From Paenibacillus sp. FSL H8-0548 (GTDB lineage Bacteria > Bacillota > Bacilli > Paenibacillales > Paenibacillaceae): a stretch of DNA of 64,000 nucleotides. Within the stretch, counting starts at the first letter, position 1. The number at the start of each line of letters is the position of its first letter. The DNA is taken from assembly GCF_038630985.1 (NCBI RefSeq), contig NZ_CP152049.1, positions 3,677,501 to 3,741,500 of the forward strand, read 5' to 3'. Both the position numbers and the translations under genes were made by a program. Positions 49,077 to 57,996 of this stretch are shown in pieces. A model generated the notes under the pieces. It did not search any database and had not been told where the DNA came from. It worked only from the letters and a program-made list of their open reading frames with translations.

Positions 49077-49658
49077 TCATCCCGTCCGCCGCGGGGTCCG
49101 TTTAGGGATTCCCCCGGCTGCGGACGAGCTTCGCAGAAACATTCTGCCCCCGAACAGTCCCAGCGTAATTATGAAGGTGCCTATGTACATCGCCTGAACC
49201 AGTGGATGTGAAGTATCCGTTCCGGCCTTGATGCCATGAAGCATTGCGATGAGATAGATGGGATACGATAGCATATGGATGGCAATCCACAGCGGACGCT
49301 TCAGCTTGGGACGCATATCCGAAGATAACATCAACGCCAACATGCCGTACAACGCGAGTGTTCCGAGTCCATACCAGAACGGATGCGAGCGAGCCATAAA
49401 AGGAACCAATATTTCAACAGCAGTAAATGGGGAATAAGTGTCGATCATCAAAATGACCGCATGCAAAAGTGAAATGATGACGCCACCGCCAGTCAGCCGC
49501 GTATGCCACCGGTACAGCTTCGCCTTCAGCGGTCCTTTTGCGAAGGGATAACCATACAGCATGCCAAGCGCCATGCCTCCGAACAATAGCAAATACGCCA
49601 AAATACCGAATATTCGTGTCATGGGCCAGGTTGGCCAACTCAATACCCATTGAATCAT
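49077..49658 (-). CDS. Ferric reductase-like transmembrane protein
   Basis: This is a 193-residue protein with about six transmembrane helices and the layout of the ferric-reductase/cytochrome b domain. Likely haem-binding His residues lie in LYRWHTRLTGG, ISLLHAVILM, WIAIHMLSYP and IAMLHGIKAG. It could pass electrons across the membrane. It overlaps the ApbE gene by 4 bp, so a flavin link is likely: ApbE attaches FMN to partner proteins. The ATG at 49658 follows GAAGGGGG. A longer reading inside apbE is spurious. The sequence is GC-richer than its surroundings. Confidence 0.82.
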   Translation of the reverse strand: MIQWVLSWPTWPMTRIFGILAYLLLFGGMALGMLYGYPFAKGPLKAKLYRWHTRLTGGGVIISLLHAVILMIDTYSPFTAVEILVPFMARSHPFWYGLGTLALYGMLALMLSSDMRPKLKRPLWIAIHMLSYPIYLIAMLHGIKAGTDTSHPLVQAMYIGTFIITLGLFGGRMFLRSSSAAGGIPKRTPRRTG

Positions 49659-50755
49659 ACGATAATCCCCCTTCTGTTCCTTAATTCTCTTATCTCTGGG
49701 GACAACTCTCTTATTCGCGCTGACTCCTGTGACGACGGCACAAAATCGTCGCTCCGCCATTGGCATGTAAATCCCGATGATGAGCGTCCGCTCCAAACGA
49801 TCCCTCCATCATGCTTAACAATAAGCGCTTCGCAACCGGGAGAATGGGCCTGCATGGCTGATATTGCCTCGGCGCCAGCCATGCACAGCACCTTGGCCCA
49901 TATTTCGCAAGTGACGACATCTCTCCCCGCGACCGTCGCCTGCACAACCTCGCTGCGAGATGGCTGACCTGTGACGGGATCTATTAGATGATGGCGAACG
50001 CCATCATCCGTTAGCCAGCGTCTGCCCAGCACGCTGGAGGTCGCAACCGCTCCGTTCAGCAGCATCAGCTCGCCAATCGACGTTTTCCCGTCCCACGGCG
50101 ACTCGATCACGAAGCTAGTGGGCTCGCCGTTGCGGTCATGCTGCCAGACGAGGGCATCTCCCCCCGCGTTAATGATACCCGCACGCAAACCTCTGCGGGC
50201 ACGAAACCATAGCCCCGCTTGCGCCACCGTCCAACTCTTTGCTATACCGCCGAGGTCAAGTAAAGATCCTTCCGCTAGCCGTACCGCCTTCATGCCGGGA
50301 TTCTGTTCAAGAAAGCCTGCCGGGTCTGCGTTTATCCCCTCCTGACGCTTTCGAGAGCTTTTATCAGATGTGCAGCTCCCCTCGATTAAAATGGGAAGCC
50401 TTGCATCAACGCCTGCTGCAAACTTCTCATAAGAGCGGTCGTACCCCGCGGCTTCCAACGCAGGCAAAATGCGAATATCGAACCAGCCGTTCGTGGCCTT
50501 CCGATAACTCTCGGCTTGAGCCAGCACGTCATACAGTCTGTCGGAGAGAATGATCCATTCTCCTCCGGAGCTGTTGAGCCTAGACAGCTCGCTATCAGGT
50601 CGGAATCGGCTGAATCGGCTCTCGCATTCCTCAAACCATCCTCGCAGCTCATTGGCATATTGCTCGGAAGTAATGCCATCCCCTTCTTCATGCTCCAACT
50701 GCACCTCTATCCGTGTATTCATCGACGAGAACGCCATGTCCGTGCGCCTCACCAT
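49655..50755 (-). CDS. apbE: FAD:protein FMN transferase (ApbE)
   Basis: This is a 366-residue ApbE-family protein: MNTRIEVQLEHEE near the start, SRFRPDSELSRLN, SLLDLGGIAKSWTVAQAG (FAD-binding), INAGGDALVW, HHLIDPVTGQPSRSEVVQATV and DVVTCEIWAKVLCMAG (metal and catalytic). It transfers FMN from FAD to a Thr/Ser of extracytoplasmic proteins. No signal peptide is visible. It overlaps the ferric reductase gene by 4 bp and the upstream small-protein gene by 1 bp. All three form one tight operon, so the acceptor may be in the operon. Confidence 0.92.
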   Translation of the reverse strand: MVRRTDMAFSSMNTRIEVQLEHEEGDGITSEQYANELRGWFEECESRFSRFRPDSELSRLNSSGGEWIILSDRLYDVLAQAESYRKATNGWFDIRILPALEAAGYDRSYEKFAAGVDARLPILIEGSCTSDKSSRKRQEGINADPAGFLEQNPGMKAVRLAEGSLLDLGGIAKSWTVAQAGLWFRARRGLRAGIINAGGDALVWQHDRNGEPTSFVIESPWDGKTSIGELMLLNGAVATSSVLGRRWLTDDGVRHHLIDPVTGQPSRSEVVQATVAGRDVVTCEIWAKVLCMAGAEAISAMQAHSPGCEALIVKHDGGIVWSGRSSSGFTCQWRSDDFVPSSQESARIRELSPEIRELRNRRGIIV

Positions 50756-51102
50756 CACGATTTACCCGTACGTGACGACATGGCGCCTGTACTTTCCCTT
50801 TCCGTCCAGTACCCTTCGCCTTCACCACTGCTCTCCGCATCGTTTCCACTCCCAGTGCTCCCATTCCCTCTGCCATAGCTCCCTCTTCCGGAAGAGGCTT
50901 CCGACTGCCAGTTTTCGGCGAAGCCTGTCTCGGAAGCGCCATCCTCCGCAACGTAGCTGTCGCCGTCCACGTCCTGGCTTTTCTCCAGCGCCTGGCGCTT
51001 GAACGTCTCGCTATTCTGTATGGCGCCGAACAGCATCATGACCGCGGTCGCGCTCCCCGCGCCGATCTTCCACTTCCTCCATTTGTCTTTCCTTTTCGCC
51101 AT
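50755..51102 (-). CDS. Small membrane-anchored Gly/Ser-rich protein in the ApbE operon
   Basis: This is a 115-residue protein with a very basic N-terminus (KRKDKWRKWK), one transmembrane helix (about residues 12-28) and a low-complexity outer part rich in Gly, Ser, Asp and Glu. I do not recognise a family. The C-terminal STGAMSS is similar to, but not the same as, the Ser/Thr-Gly-Ala-Thr sequence that ApbE flavinylates, because Met stands where Thr is expected. It is first in the operon with ApbE and the ferric reductase and may be an anchoring or electron-transfer partner. Composition is GC-rich. Confidence 0.6.
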   Translation of the reverse strand: MAKRKDKWRKWKIGAGSATAVMMLFGAIQNSETFKRQALEKSQDVDGDSYVAEDGASETGFAENWQSEASSGRGSYGRGNGSTGSGNDAESSGEGEGYWTERESTGAMSSRTGKS

Positions 51103-51457
51103 TGTCCATCCCCATTTCTTCGTCGTATCTGACGGTGAATTTCCGTCCGTTCCTTGTTACCATTATAAGATGGGTTACTTAAATGGAACTTAACTAGAAC
51201 TTAAAATGAACGGCGACACTCATTCATCATCATTTGTAATTTTATTTCACTTACTTGATATTTCTGTTAGACATGCTTGCATGCCCGTAAATTGACGGTG
51301 TTTGCTGTCCGGCCTTGACGAGAAGAACCCAAAGTCAACCCATAAAGGCTGCCAATTAGCTCGGCAGCCTTTGCATAATTTGTATGACTGAATACTTTCC
51401 ATTCGTTTTTCCAAATAGAACGATCTTGAATTACGAAATTTTTCAGGACTAATTTGA
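51103..51457. other. Intergenic region between the ApbE operon and modA
   Basis: No gene was seen. It carries a hairpin at 51344-51372 (AAAGGCTGCC/GGCAGCCTTT), likely the modA terminator, and upstream sequence of the ApbE operon. Frames in it are short and do not resemble any protein. Confidence 0.6.
51344..51372 (-). terminator. Terminator after modA
   Basis: A perfect 10-bp stem with a 9-base loop and TTTATG after it on the minus strand, about 85 bp past the modA stop. Confidence 0.65.
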
Positions 51458-52309
51458 TTAGCTTGAAACAGAAAATCCATATTTAACAAATACATCTAAT
51501 GCTTCTTGTGACTGCAGATACTTATAAAAATCTTCGGCTTCTTTTGCATGTTTAGTAGCTTTTACGATACCGATCGGATATTGAATCGTTTTGTAAGCAG
51601 CAGGATCAACCGTAAATCCAATCTTTACTTTATCAGTCGTTAGTGCGTCTGTTTTATATACAAATCCTGCTTCCGCATTTCCGGTTTCTACATATTGCAG
51701 TACCTGTCTTACATCCTTACCTTGTACGGACTTAGGCTGCAAAACGTCCCATAACTTCACACTCGTGAGTGCTTCCTTCGCATAGCTTCCAGCAGGCACA
51801 CTTTCCGGAATGCCTATTGCCACTGTTTTTACTTCCGCTTTCGTCAAATCTTCTATTTTTTGAATTGATGTTGAAGCGTCTGTAGCTACAACCACTACCA
51901 GCTCATTTTTCAGCAAATTAATTTGTTGGCTCTCATCTATTAATTGTTTATCAACCAAAGCTGTCATGTTTTTAACAGCCGCAGACAAAAATAAGTCAGC
52001 AGGTGCCCCCTGCTCAATTTGCTGCTGCAGCGCACCAGATGCACCAAAATTAAAGCTAAGTTTAACTGTAGGGTTATTAGATTCATAAGTCTTCTGAATT
52101 TCCGTTAAAGCATCGGTCATGCTTGCTGCAGCAGAAATCGTAATTTCAACGGTTTGAGCCGGCTGTTGGCTAGGCTCTACTGTACTTTCTAACGGAGCCG
52201 CAGTACTTGAATTGATATTCGCATTTTGTGTTGCTCCACAGCCTGCAAACACTAAAGCCATAGCAGCAACAACCAATAACATCGTAAAATTCTTGAACAC
52301 CTTTAACAT
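51458..52309 (-). CDS. modA: Molybdate ABC transporter substrate-binding lipoprotein, ModA
   Basis: This is a 283-residue lipoprotein with a hydrophobic leader and lipobox (VFAGCG, Cys near residue 23), a Ser/Thr/Gln linker, and then the ModA fold: ITISAAASMTDALTEIQKTYE (about residues 56-76), SFNFGASGALQQQIEQGAPADLFLSA and QYVETGNAEAGFVYKTDA. It captures molybdate (or tungstate) outside the membrane. The modB/modC genes are not in the window. It is close to the molybdenum-dependent nitrate reductase fusion and may supply its metal. AGGAGGG precedes the ATG at 52309. Confidence 0.93.
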   Translation of the reverse strand: MLKVFKNFTMLLVVAAMALVFAGCGATQNANINSSTAAPLESTVEPSQQPAQTVEITISAAASMTDALTEIQKTYESNNPTVKLSFNFGASGALQQQIEQGAPADLFLSAAVKNMTALVDKQLIDESQQINLLKNELVVVVATDASTSIQKIEDLTKAEVKTVAIGIPESVPAGSYAKEALTSVKLWDVLQPKSVQGKDVRQVLQYVETGNAEAGFVYKTDALTTDKVKIGFTVDPAAYKTIQYPIGIVKATKHAKEAEDFYKYLQSQEALDVFVKYGFSVSS

Positions 52310-52618
52310 ATAAACCCTCCTGAATAAAGTTTGTGATATCAAATATTTTAAGTAATAGTAGGACCATCATACCTCTTCAGGCTATGACAAAACTTATTGC
52401 CCCTTAATTCTAGCCATCCCCCTCTCTTTAATAATTCCGCACCAAAACATACTAAATATATCTAAACCATATAATCCATTATCAATATATATCGTTTCGC
52501 GACATAAATCAATCTATTTATGTTAGTTTATATAACATGAAAATCTAAGTTCTTTAATATATTGCCAAAAATGCAAAGACCCCTTCCGATTGGAAGAGGT
52601 CTAAATTGCACCCATATA
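52310..52618. other. Intergenic region between modA and marR
   Basis: About 310 bp that should hold the modA promoter (minus strand) and the marR 3' end. A hairpin at 52577-52602 (AGACCCCTTCC/GGAAGAGGTCT) probably terminates marR. An AT-rich stretch around 52480-52520 has no named motif. No gene was seen. Confidence 0.55.
52577..52602 (-). terminator. Terminator after the MarR gene
   Basis: An 11-bp stem with one mismatch around GATT, 17 bp beyond the stop of the minus-strand marR gene, with TTTGCATTTTTGG following on that strand. Confidence 0.75.
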
Positions 52619-53035
52619 TTATTTGTCTTGTACATGCTGCTCTTTCTGAACCTCAAGCAAACCTGCTTTATTCAATTCCTCGACATGAATTTCTGATAGT
52701 TCTTCCAATATGCCCATTCCGCGTTCTGTCACACTTATAAAAATACTGCGTTTGTCCTGCGGATTGGGCAATCGCTGTACAAGCTCTAAAATCTCGCATC
52801 GTTTTATAAGTTCTATACAAGCATGAGGTGTTAGCTGCAGGCGTTCCGCCAGTTCTTTTGGTGTTGCGTACTCCCGGTCTGGAAATCCCATGATAGCTAA
52901 CATAAGTTGGTGATATTGTGGAGTAAGCCCTTTGCTTCTAGCCGCATCTTCGCTAAATCGGATAAACTTGCGAATGCGGTAACGAAATAAAGCAAGCTCC
53001 TCGTATACATGTTTAGGCAAACGTTGGTTTGTCAT
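52619..53035 (-). CDS. MarR-family transcriptional regulator
   Basis: This is a 138-residue winged-helix protein: FRYRIRKFIRFSEDAARSKGLTPQYHQLMLAIMGF at the start, the recognition helix TPKELAERLQLTPHACIELIKRCEIL, and the wing LVQRLPNPQDKRSIFISVTERG. MarR proteins respond to phenolic compounds, oxidants or metabolites. It is divergent from the nitrate reductase gene and may control it. CTAACTCGATGTTAG at 53148-53162 in the gap is a possible operator. No cysteine-based sensor is evident; the one Cys pair lies by the recognition helix. Confidence 0.9.
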   Translation of the reverse strand: MTNQRLPKHVYEELALFRYRIRKFIRFSEDAARSKGLTPQYHQLMLAIMGFPDREYATPKELAERLQLTPHACIELIKRCEILELVQRLPNPQDKRSIFISVTERGMGILEELSEIHVEELNKAGLLEVQKEQHVQDK

Positions 53036-53340
53036 ATCCCACTCCTAAGCTATTTATGAATATCTATAGTCTATATCATTCATAATCCCTGAACAATCAA
53101 AAACAACAAAACAATTGCTTTAAGATTGATGACAATGTAAGTTTTTCTAACTCGATGTTAGCTAATCAAAAATTATTTGAAACTAAAACGTTTTCATGTC
53201 ATAAAACATAACACTAGAGCATTGACTTGAATCGCAGTACGATATATATTTGAGCATATCCCGTTATATTTAGACATGATTAACTTTAAAACAATCATTC
53301 TATAGGCTATAAATATGCTTCAATCTTGGTGGTGAACTGT
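53036..53340. promoter_or_regulatory. Divergent promoter region of marR and the nitrate reductase fusion
   Basis: About 305 bp with no gene. It contains CTAACTCGATGTTAG (53148-53162), a 5-bp-arm palindrome that could bind the MarR protein. AT-rich sequence around 53240-53300 probably holds the nitrate reductase promoter. No clear TnrA, NsrR or Fnr box was recognised. Confidence 0.4.
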
Positions 53341-56300
53341 ATGTCAACTAAAACTGTAAAAAGCGTCTGCCCCTATTGCGGGGTTGGATGCGGAATCGTA
53401 CTCGAAGTAGCCGATAACCGTGTAGTGAAAGTAAGCGGTGATAAAGAACATCCTACTAATTTTGGGAGGCTTTGCACCAAAGGCAATACCTGTGCAGAAG
53501 CGATCACAGAATCCGGACGTATGGAGTACGCCTATGTACGTCCAGTTCGTAAAGGCGATCCAGGCAGAGTAGGTATCGACGAGACTATAAGCAATACAGC
53601 TCAACGGCTCCGTCGGATTATAGACGAACATGGGCCAGACGCCATCTCCTTTTACGTATCTGGACAAATGTCTTTGGAGTCGCAATATCTTATTAACAAA
53701 CTAGCAAAAGGTTACGTAGGTACTAACAATATAGAATCGAACTCCCGCCTATGCATGGCGAGCGCAGGAAGTGGTTATAAGCTGTCGCTAGGAGCGGATG
53801 GGCCTCCCGGGTCTTATCAGGATCTTGATCGCAGTGATTTGTTTTTCGTTATTGGTGCAAATATGGCTGATTGTCATCCCATCCTGTTCCTTCGCATGAT
53901 GGATCGTGTAAAAGCTGGTGCCAAGCTCATTGTTGTAGATCCTCGCCGAAATACAACCGCAGATAAAGCTTCTTTATTTATGCAAATCAAACCTGGAACG
54001 GATTTGGCACTCTTAAATGGGCTGCTGCATCTGATTGTGAAGAATAACGCGATTGACTCCACTTTTATTTCTGAATTCACTACCGGATGGGAGGATATGC
54101 CCAGCTTTCTTGACGATTATCCACCCGCTAAAGTATCAGAGATTACAGGCATTCCCGAAGCAGATATCCGTCAGGCGGCCTCGTGGATGGGAGAATCGCC
54201 GGAATGGATCAGCTGCTGGACGATGGGCTTGAATCAGAGCACACATGGCACCTGGCATACGAACGCAATTTGCAACTTACATCTGGCTACCGGAAAAATA
54301 TGCCGTCCTGGCAGCGGTCCCTTCTCCCTTACTGGTCAGCCCAATGCTATGGGTGGCCGTGAAATGGGCTACATGGGTCCCGGATTACCTGGACAACGTT
54401 CTGTATTTGTCGAATCGGAACGAGCTTTTATAGAAGACATGTGGAAACTACCGCGAGGTAAGCTCAGAACGGAAGTGGGTACAGGTACTGTTTCCATGTT
54501 TCAGAGCATGCAATCTGGCGATATCAAAGCTTGTTGGATAATTTGCACAAATCCGGTGGCCACCGTTCCGAACCGTCGAAATGTTATTGCAGGTTTAGAG
54601 GCTGCAGAGCTAGTCATTACACAGGATGCCTTTTTCGATACTGAAACGAATCGTTATGCGGATATCATGCTTCCTGGGGCATTATGGTCAGAAGCGGAAG
54701 GCGTTATGATTAACTCAGAACGAAACTTGACATTAATGCAGCAGGCAGTGACGCCGCCAGGCGAAGCATTGCCAGATTGGCTTATCATTGCACGTATCGC
54801 TTGCGAGATGGGTTATGCTGATGCTTTTTCTTATTCCACATCAGAAGAAGTCTACCAAGAAGTTCAACAAGCCTGGAATCCAAAAACCGGCTATGACATT
54901 CGTGGCGCTTCTTATAGAAGGCTTCGCGAGACTCCAATGCAATGGCCATGTGCTCCAGATAGCGTTAATGATCGAAATCCAATTCGATATTTAAATACGG
55001 GTATGAGTCAAAAATTAAAAGTTAAAGATGACGGCAGTCGCCCACGTATCGTATTTGCAACGGAATCCGGAAAAGGTGTTTTTTTAGCTCGGCCGTATTT
55101 ACCGCCCGCAGAACTTCCAGATATGGATTATCCGCTTATCTTAAATACTGGCCGCTTACAGCATCAGTGGCACACCATGACCAAAACTGGAAAGATTGCA
55201 AAGTTGAATAAATTGAATCCGGGTCCATTTATCGAAATTAATCCGGAGGATGCGGCTATTCTCGGAATTGAAGACAGCGACAAAGTACAGATTCGCTCAA
55301 GACGCGGTTTGGCTATACTACCGGCAGTCGTTACGAATCGGGTTCGACCTGGCAATTGCTTCGCTCCGTTTCATTGGAATGATGTTTTTGGAAAAAATCT
55401 CGCTATTAACGATGTTACTAATGACGCTGTTGATCCTATTTCTTTTCAGCCTGAATTTAAATATTGTGCTGTTTCCCTTGCTCGTGTTGATAGTCCCGTG
55501 GAGACGAATAATGAGGAGCTGCCCCCTACCCATTCGTTATCTGAAGCCCACACTAATGCTCAGAAGGAGGAGATTTATTTGGCCAAAGTTGATACACTCG
55601 CTACCATGCTCGGCATAGAATCTACATCGATGATGACGCTGGACAGTCATGAGAAAATGTATCTATCAGGTTTTATTACTAGCTTACGAACGGATGAGCT
55701 CCGACCAGTTGCTGGCGTACCTGTATTACCTCCTACCGCGCCGCTTGAAGCTTCCAAACGCTTTTGGCTCGATGGCATGCTTGCAGGTATGTTCTCTCGA
55801 ACCTATTTACCCGAATCAGGATATGCTCCTGTGTCAGGGTCAAATACGATGCTGGCTACTCTTGAGCCACCTGCTCCTTCCTTGCAAGATAATCCTTCCA
55901 ACGCGATGCGTATTACCGTTCTTTGGGCTTCGCAAACCGGAAATGCCGAAGAAGTTGCCCAAAATTGTGCGAACAAATTAAAGACATTGGGTCATGATGT
56001 CCAACACCTGAATATGGACAGCTATTCCTTCGACAATCTCTCCTCCGAACAAATTATTTTGTGTGTGGCAAGCACTTTCGGAGCCGGAGATCCCCCTGAT
56101 AACGGTGAAGGCTTCTGGCGGTCATTACAAGCTGATAATTCTCCTAAACTGACTGGCTTGCGTTTTTCGGTGCTTGCCTTCGGAGACTCCAACTATGATC
56201 TGTTTTGTGGATTCGGGCGCAACCTAGATATGCGCTTCGAACAGCTTGGAGCAAAGCGTATGATCCCGCGAATCGATTGTGATACGGACTTTCAAGACAA

Positions 56301-57561
56301 TGTCGACGCCTGGATGGGAGCTCTTGAGCTATCGCTTAATGAGAAAGATACTTCTCGTCCTGCTTTGCACACAATCAGCAACGAATTGGCTCATACCGCC
56401 CATTCCATTGCTGCGACGCAAGAAGCATCAGTGACAGCTATTTATGATCGAAATAATCCGCTACAAACAACTCTAATCGCTAATCGGAGATTAAGCACAG
56501 AAAGCTCTGAAAAAGAAACACGCCATTATATTTTCAATTTGAAAGATACAGGACTGCAATATGAGGTTGGAGACGCATTAGGTGTGTGGCCGGCAAATTG
56601 CCCAAACCTCGTTGAAGAAGTGTTGCAAGCGGTCAACCTTCAGCCTACACCACTCGTAACAGTCAACGGGCATGGAGAGCTGCCAATAAGTGAAGCTTTA
56701 ACCAAGCATTACGATATTACACGAATCACGCCTAGCCTGTTACAGACTGTGCAAGACCTTACAAAAAGCGAAAAGCTTGCAAGGTTTCTAAAGAACGAAA
56801 ACAACGCAGAGCTCAAGGAATGGCTATGGGGGCGTCAAATTCCTGATTTATTACAGGAATTCCCTTTGACCCTTGATCCAAATGAATTTGTTAAGATGTT
56901 GAAGCCTCTTCAGCCACGCCTGTATTCCATTTCTTCGAGCTCGAAAGCAAATCCAGATGAGGTGCATATAACAGTCTCAACCGTTCGTTATCCATTCAAT
57001 GACAAAAGCAGATTTGGTGTTTGTTCCGCTTTTCTTGCAGATCGAGCAGAACAAACACAAGGAGTGCCCATTTTTGTTCAGAAAACATCACACTTCCATC
57101 TCCCGTCTGACTCAGATGCACCCTTAATCATGGTAGGACCAGGTACTGGAATCGGGCCCTTCCGTGGCTTTCTACAGGAACGACTTGTTACTCAGGCTAA
57201 GGGTGAAAATTGGCTATTCTTCGGTGAGCAACGATCCGAGCATGATTACTACTTTAAAGAGGAACTGGAAGCTATGCAGAAAGATGGTATCCTCACAAGA
57301 TTGGATACAGCTTTCTCTCGAGACCAACCGGAAAAAGTATATGTTCAGCATCGAATGATTGAGCGTGGTGCGGAGTTGTGGGAGTGGCTGCAACAAGGGG
57401 CTCACTTTTATGTATGTGGCGACGCCAGTAGAATGGCCAAGGATGTCGACGCAGCGCTGAAGCAAATCATCCAACAATACGGAGGCAAAAGCGTCGCAGA
57501 GGCCGAACAATACGTGAAAGAAATGTCACAGTCCAAAAGATATGCACGAGATGTTTATTAG
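53341..57561 (+). CDS. Assimilatory nitrate reductase fused to a CysJ-type diflavin reductase
   Basis: This is a 1406-residue single chain. Residues 1-690 are a molybdopterin nitrate reductase: Cys10, Cys13, Cys17 and Cys45 bind a 4Fe-4S cluster and Cys138 (SRLCMAS) is the likely molybdenum ligand. After a linker of about 160 residues comes a flavodoxin domain (TVLWASQTGNAEEVAQ, residue 856 on, FMN). It is followed by an FAD/NADPH reductase domain (RLYSISSS; PGTGIGPFRGF near 1262). Electrons from NADPH would pass through FAD, FMN and Fe-S to nitrate in the cytosol. The fusion is known in some Bacillales and would work without NasB. ATG 53341 follows GGTGGTGA. Confidence 0.93.
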   Translation: MSTKTVKSVCPYCGVGCGIVLEVADNRVVKVSGDKEHPTNFGRLCTKGNTCAEAITESGRMEYAYVRPVRKGDPGRVGIDETISNTAQRLRRIIDEHGPDAISFYVSGQMSLESQYLINKLAKGYVGTNNIESNSRLCMASAGSGYKLSLGADGPPGSYQDLDRSDLFFVIGANMADCHPILFLRMMDRVKAGAKLIVVDPRRNTTADKASLFMQIKPGTDLALLNGLLHLIVKNNAIDSTFISEFTTGWEDMPSFLDDYPPAKVSEITGIPEADIRQAASWMGESPEWISCWTMGLNQSTHGTWHTNAICNLHLATGKICRPGSGPFSLTGQPNAMGGREMGYMGPGLPGQRSVFVESERAFIEDMWKLPRGKLRTEVGTGTVSMFQSMQSGDIKACWIICTNPVATVPNRRNVIAGLEAAELVITQDAFFDTETNRYADIMLPGALWSEAEGVMINSERNLTLMQQAVTPPGEALPDWLIIARIACEMGYADAFSYSTSEEVYQEVQQAWNPKTGYDIRGASYRRLRETPMQWPCAPDSVNDRNPIRYLNTGMSQKLKVKDDGSRPRIVFATESGKGVFLARPYLPPAELPDMDYPLILNTGRLQHQWHTMTKTGKIAKLNKLNPGPFIEINPEDAAILGIEDSDKVQIRSRRGLAILPAVVTNRVRPGNCFAPFHWNDVFGKNLAINDVTNDAVDPISFQPEFKYCAVSLARVDSPVETNNEELPPTHSLSEAHTNAQKEEIYLAKVDTLATMLGIESTSMMTLDSHEKMYLSGFITSLRTDELRPVAGVPVLPPTAPLEASKRFWLDGMLAGMFSRTYLPESGYAPVSGSNTMLATLEPPAPSLQDNPSNAMRITVLWASQTGNAEEVAQNCANKLKTLGHDVQHLNMDSYSFDNLSSEQIILCVASTFGAGDPPDNGEGFWRSLQADNSPKLTGLRFSVLAFGDSNYDLFCGFGRNLDMRFEQLGAKRMIPRIDCDTDFQDNVDAWMGALELSLNEKDTSRPALHTISNELAHTAHSIAATQEASVTAIYDRNNPLQTTLIANRRLSTESSEKETRHYIFNLKDTGLQYEVGDALGVWPANCPNLVEEVLQAVNLQPTPLVTVNGHGELPISEALTKHYDITRITPSLLQTVQDLTKSEKLARFLKNENNAELKEWLWGRQIPDLLQEFPLTLDPNEFVKMLKPLQPRLYSISSSSKANPDEVHITVSTVRYPFNDKSRFGVCSAFLADRAEQTQGVPIFVQKTSHFHLPSDSDAPLIMVGPGTGIGPFRGFLQERLVTQAKGENWLFFGEQRSEHDYYFKEELEAMQKDGILTRLDTAFSRDQPEKVYVQHRMIERGAELWEWLQQGAHFYVCGDASRMAKDVDAALKQIIQQYGGKSVAEAEQYVKEMSQSKRYARDVY

Positions 57562-57592
57562 AATGATAATTCAAGAAACCTCTGACTGGAAT

Positions 57593-57636
57593 CGGTTCAA
57601 GTACTTGTCATCGCGAAAAGACAAGTACTTGAACCG
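57593..57636. repeat. Perfect 17-bp inverted repeat between nitrate reductase and next gene
   Basis: CGGTTCAAGTACTTGTC (57593-57609) and its exact complement (57620-57636) flank ATCGCGAAAA. It is followed by ATAAAATAAAAAG. The layout resembles the CGG...CTTG hairpin at 33376-33420. It could be a terminator for the nitrate reductase gene or an element end. Confidence 0.7.
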
Positions 57637-57646
57637 ATAAAATAAA

Positions 57647-57670
57647 AAGCCAGGCTATGCGCTCTGGCTT
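57647..57670. terminator. Bidirectional terminator between the nitrate reductase and small gene
   Basis: AAGCCAG and CTGGCTT form a stem with GC/GC inside. GGTTTTTT follows on the plus strand and TTTTATTTTATC on the minus strand. It overlaps the end of the minus-strand small gene. Confidence 0.72.
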
Positions 57671-57834
57671 GGTTTTTTACGTATGGTCGTTAGCTCAAAA
57701 GCCTCTTTATGAATCCCTAGTTCTAGCGCCTTCTTCTTCTTTATCACCATGGCCTGCTGTAAGCTGGTGGCTTGAAATTCAATTGTGGTGCCAGATGGAT
57801 CCTCGAATGCATAGTAGCTCTTTTTATTTGACAT
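57655..57834 (-). CDS. Small protein, 59 aa, unknown family
   Basis: A minus-strand gene has GGGAGGTG ten bases before its ATG and runs 59 codons to a TAG inside the terminator hairpin. The product begins MSNKKSYYAFEDPSGTTIEF and continues with a basic patch (IKKKKALELGIHKEAFEL). A short beta-hairpin followed by a helix is likely. I recognise no family. It is convergent with the nitrate reductase gene and not in an operon. Confidence 0.5.
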   Translation of the reverse strand: MSNKKSYYAFEDPSGTTIEFQATSLQQAMVIKKKKALELGIHKEAFELTTIRKKPSQSA

Positions 57835-57996
57835 TAACTAATCACACCTCCCTCTTATTCTCGTATGATTTTGCACGGCAATGTTCTTGCTCTTAGTTCA
57901 CTAAAATCATTATGTCCACGCATCCTGTTTATAAACACAAATTTACCATTTATAATCACTGCGTTCGTTTTCATTTGATTCAGCTAATGTTCCCTG

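Noticed and set aside
50118..51002. Several plus-strand frames of 75-150 codons antisense to apbE and the small-protein gene
   Set aside because: The region is GC-rich, so stop codons are rare. The minus-strand frames have homology and overlapping operon spacing, while the plus-strand ones have no recognisable sequence.
49077..51102. Operon as a thiamine biosynthesis locus
   Set aside because: The old ApbE label suggests thiamine, but ApbE is an FMN transferase and the neighbours are a membrane reductase and a small membrane protein, with no thi genes.
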